Source of the DNA: an uncultured Eubacteriales bacterium
GTDB lineage: Bacteria > Bacillota > Clostridia > Oscillospirales > Oscillospiraceae
Assembly (NCBI GenBank): GCA_900540545.1
Contig: UQGJ01000004.1
Span: forward strand, 1-64,000
Direction: 5' to 3'
Length of the DNA stretch: 64,000 nucleotides
The translations under genes and the position numbers were made by a program. The notes beneath the pieces are model-generated. The model did not search any database and was not told where the DNA came from. It saw only the letters and a program-made list of their open reading frames with translations. Positions 39,573-51,136 of this stretch are shown here, in pieces. Position 1 is the first letter of the stretch, and each line of letters opens with the position of its first letter.

Positions 39573-41546
39573 ATGAAACGACTCCAGCGCATGTTAGCCG
39601 GGACCCTGTCAGCCGCCCTGCTGGCGGGAATGCTCACGGTGGGGGCGTCGGCAGCGGGCTTCACCCGGAGCAAAACCTACACGGCGGGGCAGTTCACCGA
39701 TGTGGCCGCCGGGGCTTGGTATGCCGCATCGGTGAAGGACTGCTTCGAGCTGGGGCTGATGAGCGGCTCCAGCGCCACCACCTTCAACCCCAACGGCATG
39801 TTCACCGTGGCCGAGGCGGCCACCATCGCCGCCCGGATGCACCACATCTACTACGGCGGTAACGACACCATCCCCGCCGCCGCCGGCCCGTGGTATCAGG
39901 GCGCAGTGGACTACTGCGTCAAAAACAGCATCTTCGCTCAGGGCGACTTTGACAGCTACACCCGCTCCGCCACCCGGGCCGAAATGGCGGGGATGATGGC
40001 CGCCGCTCTGCCCGATGCGGCGTGGACGGCCAAGAACAGCGTGACTGCCCTGCCCGACGTGGCGGCGGGGACGCCCAACGCGGAGGCCATTTTCCAGCTC
40101 TATAACGCCGGGGTGTTCACCGGCAGCGACGAGTACGGCATGTTCCAGCCCTACGCCTACATCACCCGTGCCGAGGTGGCCGCCATTGCCGCCCGCTGCG
40201 CCGACCCGGACCTGCGCAGGTCCCTAAGCCTGACCCCCATGAGCCAGCGGACGGCCCCGGCTATTCCCGGAAGCGAATTTGGGAAGATGTCCAATGGCCG
40301 CCTGCGGTTCCAGGACCTGGATACGAAGCTCTGGGGATATTTGGACGGTAACGGAACGGTGGTGATTCCGGCCAAGTATAAAAGTGCGGATAACTTTAGC
40401 GGCGGCTATGCGGTTGTTGCGTTAGAGAATAATCAAAAACAGCTGCTGGACTTGACGGGCCGGGCCGTGTCCACCTATACAGATCTTACGGGAACGACTT
40501 CCTCCAACCATTTCCCGGACGGAGTCTTTTCCTTCCGCAGAGATGGAACTTATGGACTGATAATCAGCGGAAAAGAAATACATCTTGATGCCAAAGATTT
40601 GGGAGGGCTCCGGTATGTGGGATATGGCTTTTTTGAGGCTAACCGGGGCCTCTTGGATTCCAACGGAACGTGGATGATTCCCGCCGGGTCTGACTTGTCT
40701 TATGAAATAAACGATTCCTATATTTTTGCCTATCATCATAATCCTAAACAGGTAGATGTGTATGACCACAGCGGGAAACTGCTCCATACCTTTGAGACAA
40801 GTGGAATGGAGTACAGTGATAAACTGTTCGCTGTTGGGCAGGGGAACAAGTACGCGCTGGCCACGGAGCAGGGGCTGATTACCGAGGCTGTCTATGATGA
40901 GATTCAATTGCAGGGCAAGGATCTGGCTTTGCTGAAAATTGGAAATCAGGTAGGTTTGGGCGGACTCAATGGCGAAATCATCGCTCCAGGGGTATACCGT
41001 TCTTACTGCGTGGATAAAACTTATGCCCTTTTTGCGAACGAAGAGGTCTATGGCTTGGCGACCAACAGCGGTGTGCAGTGGACCAATCAGGTAAACGGCA
41101 TAATGGAGGTCGGGAAAGACAAGTTTATTTTTGCAGACAGTTTTCGGGTCGATGAGGATTTGGGGCTTTTGATGCTTTCGCTGAAAGAATCCGGCATCAG
41201 CGCGTACTCCAAGATTCATAGTGCCCTGCTGGACCTGAAGGGAAACATCGTATCCAACAATATCGGTCGAACCATGTTAGGCGGTGATGCCGTTCAATAC
41301 GAGGATACCCAGTCCGGTGAGATCTGGGTGTTCAATAACCAGGGTAAACCCTATGAGGAGCCCAAGGAGTACAAAATCATGACGGAGTCCGGCAAGCCCT
41401 ATCTGGCTTACGGGAACAAGGCGGATGGCTATGTCACCGTCATTCAGTATTACCAAAACAACCTCTACTACGACGAAATCAAAGCGTTAGGCGAGGAGTA
41501 TTACGCCTGCCGGTACAACACCACCTGGTATCTGGTCCACGCATAA
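39573..41546 (+). CDS. SLH-domain surface protein with WG repeats
   Basis: A 657-residue exported protein. Signal peptide 1-27 (ending in GASAAG), three SLH repeats at about 38-95, 100-155 and 160-215, then a beta-propeller-like region of WG (KWGYID-type) repeats, the clearest being LWGYLDGNGTVVIP (about 253-266). The DNA up to about 40,380 is as GC-rich as the host, while the WG part (about 40,400-41,300) is distinctly A+T-richer. That is the same pattern as in the other SLH gene. Likely S-layer-associated; the target is unknown. Confidence 0.88.
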   Translation: MKRLQRMLAGTLSAALLAGMLTVGASAAGFTRSKTYTAGQFTDVAAGAWYAASVKDCFELGLMSGSSATTFNPNGMFTVAEAATIAARMHHIYYGGNDTIPAAAGPWYQGAVDYCVKNSIFAQGDFDSYTRSATRAEMAGMMAAALPDAAWTAKNSVTALPDVAAGTPNAEAIFQLYNAGVFTGSDEYGMFQPYAYITRAEVAAIAARCADPDLRRSLSLTPMSQRTAPAIPGSEFGKMSNGRLRFQDLDTKLWGYLDGNGTVVIPAKYKSADNFSGGYAVVALENNQKQLLDLTGRAVSTYTDLTGTTSSNHFPDGVFSFRRDGTYGLIISGKEIHLDAKDLGGLRYVGYGFFEANRGLLDSNGTWMIPAGSDLSYEINDSYIFAYHHNPKQVDVYDHSGKLLHTFETSGMEYSDKLFAVGQGNKYALATEQGLITEAVYDEIQLQGKDLALLKIGNQVGLGGLNGEIIAPGVYRSYCVDKTYALFANEEVYGLATNSGVQWTNQVNGIMEVGKDKFIFADSFRVDEDLGLLMLSLKESGISAYSKIHSALLDLKGNIVSNNIGRTMLGGDAVQYEDTQSGEIWVFNNQGKPYEEPKEYKIMTESGKPYLAYGNKADGYVTVIQYYQNNLYYDEIKALGEEYYACRYNTTWYLVHA

Positions 41547-41556
41547 GCGGTTTCCT

Positions 41557-41597
41557 GGGGCCCGCACGCCGAAAAAAACGGCGGCGGGCCCCTTTCT
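41557..41597 (+). terminator. Terminator of the SLH/WG gene
   Basis: GGGGCCCG and CGGGCCCC with an inner CGCCG/CGGCG stem around A7, followed by TTTCTC. Confidence 0.88.
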
Positions 41598-41678
41598 CTT
41601 TGTCCAAATCCACAGATTTGAAAAAAACAGGAAAAGAGCCTTGTCAGTTCTCCAGTTTTGGGATAGAATTTATCAGAT

Positions 41679-41796
41679 AAAAAATAGCGAATTCGCTATT
41701 TTTTACGGCATATGCCCACTGCGTGGGCAATGCCTCGGATTTGAGGCGGCGGCCGGGACGGCCGCATGCCATTTTTATTGCGGAGCAATAAAAATG
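41679..41796 (+). promoter_or_regulatory. Five consecutive hairpins upstream of carA
   Basis: In 118 bp: a 26-bp perfect palindrome centred on GAATTC (41679-41704), GGCAT...ATGCC enclosing GCCCAC-TGC-GTGGGC (41707-41734), CCTC/GAGG (41733-41746), GCGGCCG-GGA-CGGCCGC (41749-41765) and CATTTTTATTGC-GGA-GCAATAAAAATG (41770-41796). The last ends two bases before the GGAGA stretch ahead of carA. No ORF is seen here. Either a structured regulatory leader or a clustered repeat. Confidence 0.5.
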
Positions 41797-41819
41797 CGGA
41801 GAAAGGCGGGATGCACCAG

Positions 41820-42910
41820 ATGAAAGCCACTCTGATCCTGGCGAACGGCAGCGTGTTTACCGGCGAGAGCATCGGCGCGACGGCGGACCGGGTCTGCGAG
41901 ATGGTCTTCAACACCTCCATGGTGGGCTACCAGGAGATTTTGACCGACCCATCCTACGCGGGGCAGGGCATTGTGATGTCCTATCCCCTCATCGGCAATT
42001 ACGGCGTGAACAGCGAGGACAATGAATCCGGGCGCCCCTGGGCCGAGGCGTTCGTGGTCCGGCATTTGTCGGACCGGGGCAGTAATTTCCGCTGCGAGGG
42101 GTCCTTGGACGGATACTTAAAAGAACATGGGATCACGGGCATCCAGGGCGTGGACACACGCGCCATTACCCGTATTCTCCGCAGTCAGGGTACCATGAAC
42201 GGTATGATCACCTGTGCGGAGGATTTTTGTATCCAGGACTGTTTGAGTAAAATCAACGCCTACCGGGTCCAGGGGACGGTGGAGGCCGTCACCTGCGCCC
42301 AGCCCACGGTCTACGAGCCGGAGGCGGACTGCGGGCGCGTAACCAACGTGGCCGTGCTGGACTTCGGGGTGAAGCGGAGCATGCTGGGCTGCCTGACCAA
42401 CCGGGGCTGCCGGGTGACGGTGTTTCCCGCCCACACCCCCGCCGAGACCATCCTCTCCGGGGGCTTCGACGGCGTTCTGCTGACCAACGGCCCGGGCGAC
42501 CCCGCCGACAATGGGACAATCATCACCGAAATCAAAAAGCTGTATGAGTCCGACATCCCCATCTTCGGCGTGTGCATGGGCCACCAGCTCCTGGCCCTGG
42601 CGGCCGGGTTCCAGACCCGGAAAATGCGCTTCGGCCACCGGGGGGCCAACCACCCCGTCCGGGACCAGCGCACCGGCAGGACCCAGATCACCAGCCAGAA
42701 CCACGGCTACGTGGTCACACGGGAGAGCGTGGACCCGGCGGTGGCCGAAATCTCCCACGTAAACGTGAACGAGGGCAGCGTGGAGGGCCTGTGCTACAAG
42801 CGGCCCAAGTGCTTTAGCGTCCAGTTCCACCCGGAGGCCGCCCCCGGCCCCAAGGACACCAAATACCTCTTTAACCGCTTTGTGGAAATGATGAAAGGGG
42901 GCGCGGAATA

Positions 42911-42911
<1 letters not shown>
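41820..42911 (+). CDS. carA: Carbamoyl-phosphate synthase small subunit
   Basis: The glutaminase subunit, passing ammonia to CarB for pyrimidine and arginine synthesis. It has 363 residues; the start MKATLILANGSVFTG is canonical, with AAGGCGGG 9 nt before the ATG at 41820. The class-I GATase triad is intact: Cys in FGVCMGHQ (about 253-256 for GVCM), His in QFHPEA and Glu next to it (about 339-343). The carB ATG overlaps the last base of its stop. Confidence 0.97.
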
Positions 42912-46210
<3,299 letters not shown>

Positions 46211-46222
46211 GGAGAGAGAGAC

Positions 46223-46891
46223 ATGCGCTACCGCCGCGTGAGGATCGACGTTCTGATTTGCATGGGACTGGCCTTTTTGCTCGCCATGGGCACCGGGAAG
46301 CTGGCGGGTATGGTGGCCTCACTGTCCTACGACAGCTACGTGGCCGCCCACACCGTCGCACCGGGCGAGATTGGCGGCCCGGCGGGGGAGGATGTCTTCC
46401 GCGCCCAGAGCATCAGCGATTTGATGAGCCACGATACCTTTACGGTGATTTCCCCGGGAATCGAATACCGAAACGTGGGCGGCGGTTATTATAAGCAGAG
46501 CTTCTATGACCTGCTGACCCTGCCCTCCGGGGAGCGGGTGGCCGCGCGCATCAACAACGACGGCATCCAGTACGAGGGGGAATTTTATATCGCGGACAAG
46601 ACCCTGCCGGTGGGCCGGGTGGTCCAGGAGCCCCTCTATGAGGACAAGACCTTCCTGGCCCAGATACAGAGCACCTATCCGCTGACCCGCAGCGACTTCT
46701 ACATCGACATGATGGGCAACGGCGGCGCGCTCAGCCTGGAGAGCTACATCTCCGGCCCCGTGTCGATGGTGCAGGTCATCACGGCGATTGCGGCCTTCCC
46801 GCTGCTCCACGCCCTGGGGGCCAAGCTGGGCATCTTCCCCTACTTCTTCCTGCCGAAAAAGATGCGGGAACAGCAGAACACCTGGGAATAA
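46223..46891 (+). CDS. Membrane protein of unknown function
   Basis: A 222-residue protein with a transmembrane segment at each end (about 8-33 and 178-200) and an extracytoplasmic middle holding Tyr/Gly-rich text such as YRNVGGGYYKQSF. It follows carB by 12 nt with AAGGAGAGAGAG before the ATG. The next membrane-protein gene begins right after. No family recognised. Confidence 0.7.
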   Translation: MRYRRVRIDVLICMGLAFLLAMGTGKLAGMVASLSYDSYVAAHTVAPGEIGGPAGEDVFRAQSISDLMSHDTFTVISPGIEYRNVGGGYYKQSFYDLLTLPSGERVAARINNDGIQYEGEFYIADKTLPVGRVVQEPLYEDKTFLAQIQSTYPLTRSDFYIDMMGNGGALSLESYISGPVSMVQVITAIAAFPLLHALGAKLGIFPYFFLPKKMREQQNTWE

Positions 46892-46911
46892 TGGAGGGAG
46901 AGGAAACCAAA

Positions 46912-47502
46912 ATGGAAGAACCACAGCGGCTGAAAAAAGTCAACGTGCCCTATTTGCTGGCCTATATCCTGCTTCCCATCGTCCTTTTGATACTGGGCGG
47001 CGCGCTGGTGATTCGGCTGATCGACGACTCTAGCGTGGGCGCTATCGTCCTCACGGCCCTGATGCTCCTGGTGATCCTGTGGTGGAGCATCTTCGGCAGC
47101 ATGATTTACGACAAGGGCGAGCGCAGGCGGCTGGAGGAACTGGAGGACAAGGGGTTCGTGCGGAACCACACCTTCCACAGCGATGGTTGCGTGGTCTGCG
47201 TGGACCTGGTCTACGGCCAGATCGCCCTGATGTTCCGTTGGAATCCGGGCAAGACCTTCATCCTGCCCGCCAGCCATATCACCAGGGCATGGGTGGAGGA
47301 CGGCGCGGGAGGTCCCGGCTTTATGAACGGCACCAGCCGTGTGAGCTTCGCCTTCCTGGTGGACGGCGTCAAGGTCCGGGTCAGCACCTTCACCTCCAAC
47401 CGGCGCTGGCGGATGGAGAGCGACAACGTCCTCACCGCAATTTCCAAGGCCGACGTGATGGTGGAGGTCCTGGAGACCGCCGCCGGGCTTCGGAGGGCGT
47501 GA
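46912..47502 (+). CDS. Two-TM membrane protein of unknown function
   Basis: A 196-residue protein with two membrane helices (about 14-33 and 42-63) and a cytosolic C-terminal domain of about 125 residues with mixed beta-sheet character, resembling PH-like membrane-linked folds (inference). I prefer the ATG at 46912 (GAGAGGA 7 nt upstream) to the one at 46891, which overlaps the preceding stop. Lies in the carB-guaA run of genes. Function unknown. Confidence 0.65.
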   Translation: MEEPQRLKKVNVPYLLAYILLPIVLLILGGALVIRLIDDSSVGAIVLTALMLLVILWWSIFGSMIYDKGERRRLEELEDKGFVRNHTFHSDGCVVCVDLVYGQIALMFRWNPGKTFILPASHITRAWVEDGAGGPGFMNGTSRVSFAFLVDGVKVRVSTFTSNRRWRMESDNVLTAISKADVMVEVLETAAGLRRA

Positions 47503-47503
47503 G

Positions 47504-47860
47504 ATGGGGCTTTTTCGGAAGATGCGGGAGGTTTTCCACGACGACTGGTGCAGCCAGTGTACCGCGGAAATGGAGGTCATCCGCAAGCAGCTTTACATGC
47601 TGCCCATGACGGTGGGCCACTATGTGGACCACCGGGAGGCGGAATACTACAAAGCCAATCTGGTCCCGGTGGCGAAGAAAGCAGACATCCCCAACGGGCG
47701 GTACGCCTGCGGTATTCTGGCCTACCGCTGCCCCAACTGCGGCCACCGGGCCGTGAAGCTGGACATTTTTCTCCCCGTCCGCGGCATGGAGAAGCGGGAG
47801 AACGCCGTCTACTATGAAAACGGCGAGCTGGACGATTTTCTCTGGCAGACACCCCAATGA
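47504..47860 (+). CDS. Small zinc-ribbon protein
   Basis: A 118-residue protein with two cysteine pairs, CSQC (16-19) and CPNC (about 76-79), far enough apart to fold into one zinc ribbon with a helix between. The N-terminus MGLFRKMREVFHDDW could lie on the membrane. GGAGGGCG precedes the ATG. It shares the transcript with the two membrane proteins before it; it may form a complex with them. Function unknown. Confidence 0.65.
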   Translation: MGLFRKMREVFHDDWCSQCTAEMEVIRKQLYMLPMTVGHYVDHREAEYYKANLVPVAKKADIPNGRYACGILAYRCPNCGHRAVKLDIFLPVRGMEKRENAVYYENGELDDFLWQTPQ

Positions 47861-47874
47861 GAGGAATCAACGAT

Positions 47875-49416
47875 ATGAACCATCAGATAGTCATCGTTCT
47901 GGACTTTGGCGGCCAGTATAACCAACTCATCGCCCGGCGGGTCCGGGAGTGCGGGGTCTACTGCGAGGTCAAGCCCTACACCACCCCGCTAAGTGAGCTG
48001 AAAGCCATGGACCCCATTGGCTTCATCTTCACCGGCGGGCCCAACAGCGTCTATGAGGACTCGGCCCCCCACGTGGACCCGGCCATCTTTGCACTGGGGA
48101 TCCCTGTGCTGGGGATCTGCTACGGCTGCCAGCTGATGGCCCACACCCTGGGGGGACAGGTCACCGCCGCCCAGGAGGACTCGGCCCGGGAATACGGCAA
48201 GACCGAGACCTTCTACGACACGGCCTGCAAGCTCTTCCGCGGCCTGCCCGAACAGGGCATCTCCTGGATGTCCCACGGGGACTATATGGCGAAAGTTCCG
48301 CAAGGGTTTTCCCTTGTCGCCCATTCCGCCGCCTGCCCCAACGTGGCCATTGCCGACGAGAGCCGGGGCTTCTACGGGGTCCAGTACCACCCCGAGGTCA
48401 ACCACACCCAGCACGGGGTGGACATGATTCGCAACTTCCTCTACGAGGTCTGCGGCGCCAAGGGCGACTGGACCATGGAGGACTATATGAAGACCGCCAT
48501 CGCCGCCATCCGGGAGCAGGTGGGAGACGGAAAAGTCCTGCTGGCCCTCTCCGGGGGCGTGGACTCCTCCGTCTGCGCGGCCCTGCTGGCCGAGGCCATC
48601 GGCAAGCAGCTCACCTGCGTGTTCGTGGACCACGGCCTCATGCGAAAGAATGAGGGGGACGAGGTGGAGGCGGCCTTCGGCAAGTGGGCCATGAACTTCG
48701 TCCGGGTGGACGCCGAGACCCGGTTCCTGCTGAAGCTGGCCGGGGAAGCCGAGCCGGAGCGGAAGCGGAAGATCATCGGCGAGGAGTTCATCCGGGTCTT
48801 TGAGGAAGAAGCCAAGAAAATTGGTAAAGTGGATTTCCTTGCCCAGGGGACCATCTACCCGGATGTGATCGAATCCGGGGCGGGGGACGCCGCTGTCATC
48901 AAATCCCACCACAACGTGGGCGGCCTGCCCGACTATGTGGACTTCAAGGAGATCATCGAGCCCCTGCGGCTCCTTTTCAAGGATGAGGTCCGCCAGCTGG
49001 GCCGGGAGCTGGGCCTGCCGGAATACCTGGTCATGCGCCAGCCCTTCCCGGGGCCAGGCCTCGCCATCCGGGTCATTGGGGACCTGACCAAGGACAAGCT
49101 GGACACCCTCCGGGAGGCCGACGCCATCTACCGGGAGGAGATTGCCGCCGCTGGGCTGGGCGGGAGCATCAACCAGTATTTCGCCGTCCTCACCAACACC
49201 CGCTCCGTGGGCGTCATGGGCGATGGGCGCACCTATGACTACACTCTGGCCCTTCGGGCCGTGACCACCAGCGACTTCATGACGGCCGACTGGGCGAGGA
49301 TACCCTACGACGTGCTGGACAAGATCAGCACCCGCATCGTCAACGAGGTGGCGGGCATCAACCGCATCGTCTATGACGTGACGAGTAAGCCGCCCGCAAC
49401 CATCGAATGGGAATGA
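47875..49416 (+). CDS. guaA: GMP synthase, glutamine-hydrolysing
   Basis: Converts XMP to GMP with glutamine, 513 residues. The class-I glutaminase triad is complete: Cys82 (GICYG), His172 and Glu174 (YHPEV). The PP-loop ATPase motif SGGVDSS is at 226-232, and the C-terminal dimer part ends in ATIEWE. ATG at 47875 with GAGGAA 8 nt upstream. A second, shortened guaA lies at 54578 with a c-di-GMP gene pair between them. A terminator follows. Confidence 0.97.
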   Translation: MNHQIVIVLDFGGQYNQLIARRVRECGVYCEVKPYTTPLSELKAMDPIGFIFTGGPNSVYEDSAPHVDPAIFALGIPVLGICYGCQLMAHTLGGQVTAAQEDSAREYGKTETFYDTACKLFRGLPEQGISWMSHGDYMAKVPQGFSLVAHSAACPNVAIADESRGFYGVQYHPEVNHTQHGVDMIRNFLYEVCGAKGDWTMEDYMKTAIAAIREQVGDGKVLLALSGGVDSSVCAALLAEAIGKQLTCVFVDHGLMRKNEGDEVEAAFGKWAMNFVRVDAETRFLLKLAGEAEPERKRKIIGEEFIRVFEEEAKKIGKVDFLAQGTIYPDVIESGAGDAAVIKSHHNVGGLPDYVDFKEIIEPLRLLFKDEVRQLGRELGLPEYLVMRQPFPGPGLAIRVIGDLTKDKLDTLREADAIYREEIAAAGLGGSINQYFAVLTNTRSVGVMGDGRTYDYTLALRAVTTSDFMTADWARIPYDVLDKISTRIVNEVAGINRIVYDVTSKPPATIEWE

Positions 49417-49426
49417 GCGGTCGGAG

Positions 49427-49463
49427 GCCGCAGCTCTTGGATTTTCAAGAGCTGCGGCTTTTC
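49427..49463 (+). terminator. Terminator after guaA
   Basis: GCCGCAGCTCTTG pairs with CAAGAGCTGCGGC, followed by TTTTC. Confidence 0.9.
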
Positions 49464-49494
49464 TATATTCGGTCGTGTTATCTGATTCTGCGGC

Positions 49495-49523
49495 TTTCCA
49501 TTGCCAGCGACTTGTGGTATAAT
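49495..49523 (+). promoter_or_regulatory. Probable promoter of the c-di-GMP/guaA2 operon
   Basis: TTTCCA (49495-49500), a 17-nt spacer, TATAAT (49518-49523). It seems to drive genes from 49579 through the second guaA, as no terminator is seen between them. Confidence 0.7.
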
Positions 49524-49578
49524 GGCTCAGTATGAATCGGTATAAATCGAACTTTGAGTATATGGGGGTCATGATTTG

Positions 49579-51129
49579 ATGGGAAAAAAAGAAAAAAAGA
49601 AAGGGAGCAGTTGGGAAATCTCCTTTTCGCCCATCTTGAAATTCAGCGCCATATTCTGTCTGCTGATGCTGGTGATCGTATTCGTGGGCGGCGCGATACT
49701 CGCGGTCAGACGGATGGAATCGGAGGCCAGGGCCTCCCTGACCGCGGGCCACGCCCAAATCGCCCAGAGGGTGGATGGCACGATCGACCTGCTGGAGTCC
49801 CTGGCCAGCCTCCCGGAGTTCTATGACCCCGCCCTTCCCCCCATTGATAAAGTGAAAAAGCTGGACCAGTTGAGCCCTTATTTTGGCTATCTGATGATTT
49901 GCTATGTGGACGCTGACATCACGGTCTACTCCGACGGTTCCGAGCCGGCCAGCCTGGCCAGCCGGGACTATATGCAGCGGCTGTTCTCCACCGGGCAGCG
50001 CCAGGTCACGGACAGCTTTGCCGCCGGGGCCGACGGCGTGACGCTGAACTACACGGTGGCGGTGCCGCTGGTGGACGGGCAGGGGAATATCACGGGCTGC
50101 CTGTTCAGCGCCATCTATTTCGACGAGATCGTGGAGATATTGAAGCAGTCGGTCAGCGCCCAGGGCGCGGAGGCGATTTTGATTGGGACCCGGGGGCAGA
50201 TCATGTCCTCCACCGTCGGCCTGCCCTATGGGGACGACCTGATGGTAGGGCTGCGGGATGCTACGCTCTTCGGCATCACGGCGGATCAACTGGAGGAGCG
50301 GCTGTTGGCCGCGGCGCCCGGCGCTTATTGGAGCCTCCAGGACGGGGTCCTGTCCTACACAGTCTACCAGCGGGTGGAGAATACGAATTGGGATATTCTG
50401 TGCACCGTTGATTTCTGGACGGCCTTTTCGGAGGTCATCCCCACCCTGCTTCTGGTGGCGGGAATGACGGTTCTTCTGTGCCTGGGCTTGCTGGCGATTT
50501 TGCGCAGGTACATCGCGTCCCAAATGAAGGTGGTGGACGCACTGGTGCACTCGGTGGAGGAGCTGGAGAAGAAAATCTACCAGGATGAGCGCCCTGACGA
50601 CGTGGACTTCCGGGAGATCCTCCGCCTGACCAGCGACGGACTGACGGACGGCCTGACCGGTGTGGTTACGCGGTCGGTATTCCTGAATCAGGCCGCCGCA
50701 CAGCTGCAAAAGGCGGAGGAGCAGATGCTCAAGGCGCTGTGCTTTATCGATATGGATAATCTGAAATACATCAACGACACCTGCGGACACAGCGGGGGAG
50801 ACATTGCACTAAAAAGCGTGGGCTATATCCTGCGGGAATACGAAAAGAAGTATGACGGCGTCGTGGGCCGCTACGGCGGCGATGAATTCATCCTCCTGCT
50901 GACCGGTTTGGATGACGAGGGGGAGCTGTGCAGTGTCCTGGACGAGCTGGTGCTTCGGCTGCAGTCGGAAATCGGCTCCGGGGGCCAGCGTATCCCGATT
51001 CGGTGCAGCATCGGCGTGTCGATCTATCATCCGGGCGCTGATTTGCAGCAGATGATTGCCGACGCGGACGAGGCGCTCTACTACGTCAAGCAAAATGGCA
51101 AAGGCTACTACAAAATCCACCAGAATTGA
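49579..51129 (+). CDS. CACHE-domain diguanylate cyclase
   Basis: A 516-residue membrane protein. TM1 (about 21-43), an extracellular CACHE-type sensor (about 45-285), TM2 (about 291-311), a helical linker with VEELEKKIYQDE, and a GGDEF domain (about 350-516) with an intact RYGGDEF motif and CFIDMDNLKYINDTCGH for nucleotide binding. It should make c-di-GMP from GTP. No RxxD inhibition site is seen ahead of the motif. It is immediately followed by an EAL protein (7 nt), forming a make/break pair, and lies between two guaA genes. Confidence 0.92.
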   Translation: MGKKEKKKGSSWEISFSPILKFSAIFCLLMLVIVFVGGAILAVRRMESEARASLTAGHAQIAQRVDGTIDLLESLASLPEFYDPALPPIDKVKKLDQLSPYFGYLMICYVDADITVYSDGSEPASLASRDYMQRLFSTGQRQVTDSFAAGADGVTLNYTVAVPLVDGQGNITGCLFSAIYFDEIVEILKQSVSAQGAEAILIGTRGQIMSSTVGLPYGDDLMVGLRDATLFGITADQLEERLLAAAPGAYWSLQDGVLSYTVYQRVENTNWDILCTVDFWTAFSEVIPTLLLVAGMTVLLCLGLLAILRRYIASQMKVVDALVHSVEELEKKIYQDERPDDVDFREILRLTSDGLTDGLTGVVTRSVFLNQAAAQLQKAEEQMLKALCFIDMDNLKYINDTCGHSGGDIALKSVGYILREYEKKYDGVVGRYGGDEFILLLTGLDDEGELCSVLDELVLRLQSEIGSGGQRIPIRCSIGVSIYHPGADLQQMIADADEALYYVKQNGKGYYKIHQN

Positions 51130-51136
51130 GGGGCAT

